This document shows positions 41,003 through 47,500 of a DNA stretch of 47,500 nucleotides, in pieces. This DNA is from an uncultured Ruminococcus sp. (GTDB taxonomy: Bacteria; Bacillota; Clostridia; Lachnospirales; Lachnospiraceae), in contig FMEL01000004.1 of NCBI GenBank assembly GCA_900066355.1, forward strand, positions 1-47,500, given 5' to 3'. The notes under the pieces were generated by a model. It was not told where the DNA came from. It saw nothing but the letters and a program-made list of their open reading frames with translations, and did no database searches. Position 1 is the stretch's first letter. Each line of letters starts with the position of its first letter. The position numbers and the translations under genes are program-made.

Positions 41003-41370
41003 TAGAAATCCTCCCTACATAAAATTATAGTCGAATCATATTCAATTCTTTATCTTATGTAGGTATAGTTTGATTATAAAAAAAACATGAGAGTACGTCA
41101 ATATATATGAAATCTAATTTGGGATAGTACTTTGTCGAAAAGTTTCTTGTGCCGGAGTTTTCCAAGGCTACAGCTATTCCTGTGAACGAACGCCGCTCTT
41201 TCAATGTGGGGTATCTGTTCCTTCAGGAACTATGAGCACTGCCAGTCTCTGTTGAAACCGCCTAAATCCAATCGTAACTATGGGATTATATAATGTTGTG
41301 AGGCCAAAGAAAAGTTTAAAGTTAAAAATAGATATGGTATGATATTGGAAAAGCAGAAAAGGAGCTTTCT
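41003..41370. other. Intergenic region with a possible decayed coding fragment
   Basis: The gap holds one open stretch on the plus strand (41128-41235) reading YFVEKFLVPEFSKATAIPV and NERRSFNVGYLFLQEL before a TGA, with further ALPVSVETA in frame. It has no start or ribosome binding site, and I do not recognise it. A short palindrome GTTCCTTCAGGAAC lies within it. It is probably a relic of an unknown gene. The right end holds the sbcD promoter, which is not clear. Confidence 0.35.
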
Positions 41371-42519
41371 ATGAAAATTTTTCATTTATCGGATCTGCAT
41401 ATAGGATTAAAACTGATGAACCGGGATCTTCGGGAAGATCAGGAATATATATTGGATAAAATTACAGAACTGGCGAGCAGGGAACGGCCGGATGCGGTGG
41501 TAATTGCGGGTGACATTTACGATAAGGCAGTTCCGTCAGCGGAGGCGGTGGAGGTTTTTGACCGTTTTTTGGTCGGACTCACCGAAGCAGTGCCGGATGC
41601 GGTTATTATGATGATCAGCGGAAACCACGACAGTGCTCCGAGAGTCAACTGTTTCCGCAAAGTCCTTTCCGGGCAGAACATCTATATGGTGGGACAGCCG
41701 CCGCGTACAGCGTCAGAATATATCGAAAAAGTAACACTGAATGATGCGTACGGAGAGGTGAATTTTTACCTCCTTCCGTTTGTGAAACCGTCCATGGTAA
41801 AACAGATCACAGGTACGGATAAAAACGGAAATAATCTTTCTTATAATGAGACATTGCATCGGCTTATCGATCGTGAAACCATCAATCAGAACAAGAGAAA
41901 TGTGCTGGTCAGTCATCAGTTTTATCTCCCGACGGGTAAAAAGGCAGAAGAAATTGAACGTATGGATTCTGAGATGCGCACCGTCGGAAATATTGATGAG
42001 GTATCTGCGGATGTGCTGGGAAATTTTGATTATGCAGCACTCGGACACATCCACAAACCAATGAAAGTCGGGAGTGAATTTTACCGTTATTGTGGTACAC
42101 CGCTTGCCTGTTCCGTAAGCGAGGCACAGCAGCAAAAAGGGGTAGTCATGGTCGAAATGGAAGAAAAAGGAAGCACAAAAATGACGGCTCTTCCACTGAC
42201 ACCGCTGCATCAGGTGAGAGTCATAAAAGGGACACTGGAAGAAGTATTACGGGAAGCCTGTGGGGATTATGTGACAGTTATTCTGACGGATAAAGTTGAT
42301 CTTGATGTGATCGATATGCAGGAGAGAATCCGCCTGGCATTTCCGAATCTTCTTGAAATCCGCAGAGAAAATCAGCGCAAAGCAGATTACAGCAGAAATA
42401 TTCAGGAAGAAGAATTACTGGATCCGTACGAACTGTGCTGTTCTTTCCTGGAGGAGATCGATGACGAAGAAAAGTTGATTCTGCAGGATGTACTTCATAC
42501 TGTTCAGGGGGTGAAATAA
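41371..42519 (+). CDS. sbcD: Exonuclease SbcD subunit
   Basis: This 382-residue protein is the calcineurin-like nuclease subunit of SbcCD, which processes hairpins and DNA ends. Metal-binding motifs are in order: SDLHIG (8-13 region), AGDIYDK, SGNHDS, VSHQFY and ALGHIHKP. The gene begins after AAAGGAGC. The sbcC gene begins 1 nt after its stop, so the two subunits are coupled. Length is normal. Confidence 0.95.
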   Translation: MKIFHLSDLHIGLKLMNRDLREDQEYILDKITELASRERPDAVVIAGDIYDKAVPSAEAVEVFDRFLVGLTEAVPDAVIMMISGNHDSAPRVNCFRKVLSGQNIYMVGQPPRTASEYIEKVTLNDAYGEVNFYLLPFVKPSMVKQITGTDKNGNNLSYNETLHRLIDRETINQNKRNVLVSHQFYLPTGKKAEEIERMDSEMRTVGNIDEVSADVLGNFDYAALGHIHKPMKVGSEFYRYCGTPLACSVSEAQQQKGVVMVEMEEKGSTKMTALPLTPLHQVRVIKGTLEEVLREACGDYVTVILTDKVDLDVIDMQERIRLAFPNLLEIRRENQRKADYSRNIQEEELLDPYELCCSFLEEIDDEEKLILQDVLHTVQGVK

Positions 42520-42520
42520 C

Positions 42521-45500
42521 ATGAAACCTTTGAAACTGAAAATGCAGGCATTTGGGTCTTATGGTGAGGAAACCCTGATCGATTTTGAAAAAGTAAACCA
42601 GAATCTTTTCCTTATTACAGGCGATACCGGAGCAGGAAAAACAACGATTTTTGATGCGATCGTGTTTGCGCTGTATGGTGAAGCAAGTTCCTCTGCAAAC
42701 AAAAAAGAGGGTGTGGTTTTGCAAAGTCAGTATGTCGATTTTGCAAAAGAACCTTTCGTGGAGCTTACCTTTTCGGAGGGTAATAACGCAGACAGTGAAA
42801 TCTATACAGTACGTCGCGTTCCGCGTCATTTAAAGCCAATTACAAGAGGCACCGGTAAGGGCGGACAGCGCGAAATCACAGGTTCTGTCAGCCTTATCAT
42901 GCCGGACGGAATGGAATATCCGTCCAAAGAAGCGGACAGTAAACTGCGGGAAATTGTGGGCCTTACAAAGAGTCAGTTTATGCAGGTTGCGATGATTGCG
43001 CAGGGGGAATTTATGGATCTTCTGCGTGCGAAATCCGATGACAAAAAGGTCATTTTCCGGAAGCTTTTTAATACAGAAATGTATCAGGATATTGTGACGG
43101 AACTGGGGAATCGCAAGCGAGAAAAAGATAAAGAAATTGCGATTTTAAAGACGCAGTGTCAGACGGAAGCTGTCCGGATCCGTATATCTGAAACATATGA
43201 ATTTCAAAAAGAAATGCAGCAGTCGAAGAGACAGATTGAAGAAGGACAGATGGCAGGACTTGCTGATTTTATGGACAGATTAGAAGCACTCTGTGACTGG
43301 ATGAAGAAGGAACTTGAGAACGCAGAGAGGGTATATCAGGAGTCGGAATGTGCCCGAACAGGTAAGGGAGAGGAGCTTGCAAAAGCAGAAGAACTTCTGA
43401 AATGGTTTTCCCAGCTTGAAAAGGCGCAGGAAGATCTGCGAAGATATGAGGCACAGGAACCGGAAATGATCCGTGCAAAAGAGCTGGCAGCGCAGATCCG
43501 TGCGGTTTATGAAATTGCAGAAAAATACAACCAGTATCATGAAGCAGAAACGACATGGACAGACAGCGTCCGGGCTTTGAAAGAATGGGAAGAAAAAATA
43601 CCGGAGCTTCTGGAAACGCTGAAAGTGGCAGAAACGACAGAAAAAATGGAGCGCCAAAAGTATAATCAGGAAATAGAAAGATACAGTACAATCAGCGAGA
43701 AAGTGCGAAAATCTCGTGAAATCCTGAATGCGATCGGGCAGAAAGAAAAAGAAGTTACAGCAGATAAGAAGGCGGCAGAGAACGCAGAAAAGGATTTTGC
43801 AGAAGCAGAATCAGCGCTTGAAAATCATGAAAAACAGGAAACTGAATGGAAAAAACAGAGCGAAAAGCTGACGGAAACAGATAAAATACTGGCGCAGTGG
43901 GAAGCCAGAAGTCAGGAAGCAGAAGGTCTCTGTCAGGAGCTGGACGCGGTGGCAGTTATCCGGAAGCAGGCAGGAGAAAGCCTTGCAAAAGCAAAGAAAA
44001 AACTGGATATTTATGCAGAAATCAGTAAGGAATATCAGAAACTTAAAGACAGCTATGAGAATATGCGGCAGATGTTTCTGAATGAGCAGGCAGGAATGCT
44101 TGCGGCGGATCTGAAACCGGGATTTCCCTGTCCGGTATGTGGTTCGACAGATCATCCACATCCGTTCGCAGGAGCGGTGGATCATGTGGATATCTCACCC
44201 GAAAATCTCCAGACAATGGCACAAGATGTGGAAAACTTCCGTGTAAAACAGGAACAGGCGGCCAATGAATCCCATGCGGCAAAGACAGAGTATGAGACAA
44301 GAAAAGAGACTTTTGTGGAGGCGGTTGGCAGACTTCGTAACCGCATGCAAAAGAGTATTTCGGAGATTCAGAAAGATGCCGGATTGTCCGAAATGAATGA
44401 AGCACTTAAAATCTGGAAAAACTCTATAGATATTTCACTGAAAACGCTGAAAAAAGATGCAGAGAAACTTAGAAAAGTCCGCGAGCTTCTTCAGGGAGCA
44501 GATGAACAGCGTAAAATATTGAAAGAAAATCTCGAGCTTTGCCGGGCAACTCAGACAGAAGCTGCCAGAAAACTTACAGAAGATACGGCACAGTTAAACA
44601 GTTTCCGCACATCCTGCGAGTTTGCATCAGAAAAAGAAGCTTCTGATACACTGGAAAAAGCAGAAACTGCAAAGCAGGCATCAGAAAAAATCTATAAAAA
44701 AGCAGCAGATGCACTCGATGCAGCATCATCTGCGAAACAAAATGCGGAGACATTGATTGCGAAATATCAGAAAGAAATCCCTGCACAGGAAGAGAAGCTT
44801 GCAGTGAAGAAAACAGCTTATATGGATTTCATGCAGGAAAAGCAGATGACAGAGGAAGTTTGGAAACAGCTTGCGAAAGAAAACAGCAGGGACACGGAAA
44901 AGAACCTGACAGATACGGTCGATGCATACAGAGAGGCAAAAGCAGCAGCTATTGCACAGAAAAATGCAGCAGGTGAGACGATTGGTGATGCGAAGAAACC
45001 GGATCTTGCCAAGATAAAAGCAGAAAAGGAAACAGCAGAAACTGCTTATCAGAGTGCAGAAAAAAGATACAGCCAGTTAAAATCTGATTACAAAGACAAT
45101 CAGGAGATTTTGACTGCATTATCTGCGCGGATGGAGAAGCGCAAAGCAGTTGTAGAGGAACATGCACGGATCGATGCGCTGTACCGCATGACTTCCGGCA
45201 ATGTCAGTGGTTCGCGAATGGATCTGGAAACTTTTGTACAGAGATATTATCTGGAGAGGATTCTTTATGCGGCAAACCGACGCTTTCAGGAAATGTCGGC
45301 GGGACAGTTTGAACTGCGGATGTATGATCTCAAAAAAGCCGGTGAGGGAAAAAACAGAGGTCTTGATCTGATGGTGTATTCCACGGTGACAGGAAAAGAG
45401 CGTGAAGTACGTACACTTTCCGGCGGAGAATCCTTTATGGCGGCATTGTCCCTTGCGCTTGGCATGGCAGATCAGATCAAGCAGAGTTCGGCGGCAATCA

Positions 45501-45709
45501 ATCTTGATATGATGTTTATCGATGAGGGCTTTGGTTCACTTGATGAACATTCCAGAAATCAGGCGGTTCGTGTACTTCAGGAAATGGCGGAAGGTTCAAG
45601 GCTGATCGGAATTATTTCTCATGTATCGGAGTTGAAACAGGAAATCGAGGATCAGCTGATCGTCACAAAAGATGAAAACGGAAGTCATGTGAAATGGCAG
45701 ATAAGCTAA
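42521..45709 (+). CDS. sbcC: Exonuclease SbcC subunit (SMC-like ATPase)
   Basis: This 1062-residue ATPase is the partner of SbcD. It has Walker A at 34-42 (GDTGAGKTT), long coiled coils from about 180, the zinc hook C537-C540 (FPCPVCGSTDHP), the signature LSGGESFMAALSLALGMAD, and Walker B with IDEGFGSLDEHS near 995-1010. Like Rad50 it bridges DNA ends. Its sequence is rich in A in the coiled coils, and no frame break is seen. Confidence 0.95.
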   Translation: MKPLKLKMQAFGSYGEETLIDFEKVNQNLFLITGDTGAGKTTIFDAIVFALYGEASSSANKKEGVVLQSQYVDFAKEPFVELTFSEGNNADSEIYTVRRVPRHLKPITRGTGKGGQREITGSVSLIMPDGMEYPSKEADSKLREIVGLTKSQFMQVAMIAQGEFMDLLRAKSDDKKVIFRKLFNTEMYQDIVTELGNRKREKDKEIAILKTQCQTEAVRIRISETYEFQKEMQQSKRQIEEGQMAGLADFMDRLEALCDWMKKELENAERVYQESECARTGKGEELAKAEELLKWFSQLEKAQEDLRRYEAQEPEMIRAKELAAQIRAVYEIAEKYNQYHEAETTWTDSVRALKEWEEKIPELLETLKVAETTEKMERQKYNQEIERYSTISEKVRKSREILNAIGQKEKEVTADKKAAENAEKDFAEAESALENHEKQETEWKKQSEKLTETDKILAQWEARSQEAEGLCQELDAVAVIRKQAGESLAKAKKKLDIYAEISKEYQKLKDSYENMRQMFLNEQAGMLAADLKPGFPCPVCGSTDHPHPFAGAVDHVDISPENLQTMAQDVENFRVKQEQAANESHAAKTEYETRKETFVEAVGRLRNRMQKSISEIQKDAGLSEMNEALKIWKNSIDISLKTLKKDAEKLRKVRELLQGADEQRKILKENLELCRATQTEAARKLTEDTAQLNSFRTSCEFASEKEASDTLEKAETAKQASEKIYKKAADALDAASSAKQNAETLIAKYQKEIPAQEEKLAVKKTAYMDFMQEKQMTEEVWKQLAKENSRDTEKNLTDTVDAYREAKAAAIAQKNAAGETIGDAKKPDLAKIKAEKETAETAYQSAEKRYSQLKSDYKDNQEILTALSARMEKRKAVVEEHARIDALYRMTSGNVSGSRMDLETFVQRYYLERILYAANRRFQEMSAGQFELRMYDLKKAGEGKNRGLDLMVYSTVTGKEREVRTLSGGESFMAALSLALGMADQIKQSSAAINLDMMFIDEGFGSLDEHSRNQAVRVLQEMAEGSRLIGIISHVSELKQEIEDQLIVTKDENGSHVKWQIS

Positions 45710-45724
45710 GAGGTATCAGGAAAA

Positions 45725-46711
45725 ATGACACAGGAAACATTGAAAAAACTGGCGCAATTGCTGGAACAGGATCAGTTTGAACTGATTTTGCCGGAAAATG
45801 TGCAGCCAGATGAAACAAAAACAGAAGGTGAGGGGACACGAGGCAGAGATATTCGACTTGTATATCTGATGAACGATGCAGTAGAAAGCTTTCTTGTTTT
45901 TCGAAATGCCAGAATGACGGGGGAATATCACAGTGAATATCAGGGACAACTGCAGGCATCGATGAACCGGCAGGCGGATGGGTATGTACTGGTCGTCAGA
46001 CAGGGGGCTACGGTGCTGACATTGTTTTTTGAAGACCTTGATCTGGAGGTTCATTTATATGAATATGCATATACCGGTCATTTCTGGGTGAAGAAATATG
46101 AGTATCTACGGCAGTTGGAATACCGTCTGGCAATTTTGCGGGACAAGCGTAATTATCTTGGAGAAGAGTACTGCACTGAAGAGGAAAAAGAACTGTCAGT
46201 GCTTGTGGAATTTCCTCCGTTAAATTACTGCTGTTATCCGGCTGTCCCGGAGAAGTATATCGTGCCACGGGAAAATCCCTGGATCCCGTCGGAAAAAGCC
46301 ATTATTTATATGAAGAAACTTGCTGCGGAGTGCAGAGATGTTTATTTTGAAAAAATGCTGGAGACATATCGGAAACGTCCGACAAAATTCCGGGCAAAAA
46401 GAATCGCAGCCATGCTTCACAAAACAAAACATGCTGCGGTTGTGGATCGCCTGACACAGAAACTTCAGGATGCAACGAAAGAATATAAAAGGCGTTCTCC
46501 GGGAGAGGCTTTAGAAAAAGGTTATCGGGAAGTGCTTGCAAGAGTAAAAAAGCGGCAGTCAGAATTAAAAAAACAGGGAATCCGCGCAGATATTTTACGT
46601 GAAGAACCCTTCACGATTGCGCGTGACTCCCTGGATTATAAACTGTATCTTATGATATGGAAAGAACGCCGGGGAAATCGAATAACAGAGATAGAAGAAT
46701 ATATCTGTTAA
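45725..46711 (+). CDS. DUF3878-like protein of unknown function
   Basis: This 328-residue soluble protein probably belongs to DUF3878, found in Clostridia; I recognise the layout but am not certain. It has an N-terminal beta-rich part (VYLMNDAVESFLVFRNARM, LVVRQGATVLTLFFEDLD) and a basic C-terminal helical part (KRPTKFRAKRIAAMLHKTKH). It starts 15 nt after sbcC with AGGAAAA as ribosome binding site and may be co-transcribed with sbcDC. Its stop overlaps the stop of the convergent MATE gene. Confidence 0.65.
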   Translation: MTQETLKKLAQLLEQDQFELILPENVQPDETKTEGEGTRGRDIRLVYLMNDAVESFLVFRNARMTGEYHSEYQGQLQASMNRQADGYVLVVRQGATVLTLFFEDLDLEVHLYEYAYTGHFWVKKYEYLRQLEYRLAILRDKRNYLGEEYCTEEEKELSVLVEFPPLNYCCYPAVPEKYIVPRENPWIPSEKAIIYMKKLAAECRDVYFEKMLETYRKRPTKFRAKRIAAMLHKTKHAAVVDRLTQKLQDATKEYKRRSPGEALEKGYREVLARVKKRQSELKKQGIRADILREEPFTIARDSLDYKLYLMIWKERRGNRITEIEEYIC

Positions 46712-47499
46712 GCGTTTTTCATTTTACCGAGCTCTTTTCTGGCAAAAACGACTGCAAGTATAAAAGCCGCGGTATCGGCAATCGGACCGGCATACATCAC
46801 TCCGTCGATTCCCATAAACATTGGGAAGATTACAACGAGTGGCAGCAGGAAGATTACCTGTCTTGTTAATGACATGATGATACCGAGAGTGGCCTTTCCT
46901 ATAGAAGTAAAAAATCCTGCAGACATTGGCTGAATGCCGTTGGCAAATGTCAGGAGCATAAAAATCCGCAGATAGTTTTCGGCGAATTTGAAATACAGAT
47001 CACTTCCACCGCCGAACATACCGATGATCCGGTGAGGGAAAAGCTGGAAGCAAAGGAAAAAAATCGTGGCGATAATTGTACAGGCAGTTGCAGAATAGCG
47101 GTATGTCTGACGCACGCGGTCATATTTTCTGGCTCCGTAATTAAATCCCCAGATAGGCTGCGCACCCTGCGAGATTCCGATGCAGATTGCGAGGAATACC
47201 ATATTTACTTTTGAAACAATGCCGACACAGGCGATCGGAATGTCACTTCCATAGACAGAGGCGGCACCGTAATAGCGGAGAATGTTATTCATAACAATCT
47301 GTACAGCCGCAATGGCAATCTGATTGATACCGGATGCAAGTCCGAGCGAAGTGATCGCACGCAGGTGTTTAAGCTTTGGCTTCAGCATGTTGCGGTCAAG
47401 GTACATCTTACGGAATTTTGTAAAATAGATCACGACAAGGATTGCAGATACGACCTGCCCGATCACGGTTGCCCATGCACCGCCTTTGATTCCCCATTT
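46708..47499 (-). CDS. MATE family transporter (3' part, cut by the window)
   Basis: At least 264 codons of a MATE efflux protein are present; the gene begins beyond the window end. The visible part starts KWGIKGGAWATVIGQVVSAI and contains QPIWGFNYGARKYDRV, typical of MATE proteins before their seventh-eighth helices, and ends with a short lysine-rich tail. Such pumps export drugs or metabolites with sodium or protons; the substrate cannot be told. It is convergent with the DUF3878-like gene, with 4 bp overlap. Confidence 0.88.
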   Translation of the reverse strand, partial: KWGIKGGAWATVIGQVVSAILVVIYFTKFRKMYLDRNMLKPKLKHLRAITSLGLASGINQIAIAAVQIVMNNILRYYGAASVYGSDIPIACVGIVSKVNMVFLAICIGISQGAQPIWGFNYGARKYDRVRQTYRYSATACTIIATIFFLCFQLFPHRIIGMFGGGSDLYFKFAENYLRIFMLLTFANGIQPMSAGFFTSIGKATLGIIMSLTRQVIFLLPLVVIFPMFMGIDGVMYAGPIADTAAFILAVVFARKELGKMKNA

Positions 47500-47500
47500 A

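Overview
The window reads as chromosome of an anaerobic, low-to-mid GC Gram-positive gut bacterium of the Lachnospiraceae (Blautia/Ruminococcus/Roseburia-like; family level is an inference from gene content). Supporting signs are formate acetyltransferase with its radical SAM activator, strong AGGAGG-type ribosome binding sites, a Gram-positive type LexA box, YfhO and DUF3878-like proteins, and galactoside utilisation genes. I see no rRNA, tRNA or CRISPR array.

Left accessory part (1-7.3 kb). A MarR regulator and two small radical SAM proteins form a tight overlapping operon that matches the 'radical SAM mobile pair' system; its promoter lies in a perfect 17-bp inverted repeat. Just behind it is a decayed VirD4/TraG coupling-protein fragment, a trace of a lost conjugative element. 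Next, an Rrf2 regulator is divergent from two class-M-like sirtuins that flank a small cysteine-rich C_GCAxxG_C_C protein. Then comes a scar in which an AraC fragment is joined to a third sirtuin fragment, followed by a MarR gene with a consensus promoter and operator and a membrane protein.

Middle (7.3-22.4 kb). Peptidase T; a convergent DNA-repair pair (TIGR03915/TIGR03916-like) with one perfect and one near-perfect LexA box in its promoter region; an alpha/beta hydrolase; an SseB-like protein; a frameshifted DNA-binding-type gene; a secreted transglutaminase-like protein; a NifX-FKBP fusion with a His/Cys linker, plus a relic of a second copy; a flavodoxin; and a YfhO / unknown / U32 peptidase-like operon. 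Two families of structured dispersed repeats lie in the gaps.

Right part (22.6-47.5 kb). pflB-pflA; a phosphoribosyltransferase-like protein with a cytosine permease; an AraC regulator, a small membrane protein and a galactoside operon (binding protein, two permeases, GH2 and GH42 beta-galactosidases; no ATPase, so a shared one is expected). A group II intron sits directly behind the operon's terminator hairpin. It is followed by a RelE-type toxin with its presumed antitoxin, then sbcD-sbcC with a DUF3878-like gene, and the 3' part of a MATE transporter cut by the window end.

The points most worth a second look are the sirtuin/cysteine-protein cluster, the SOS-box-controlled radical SAM repair pair with an unusual insertion, the mobile radical SAM pair with its hairpin operator, and several gene relics in intergenic DNA.
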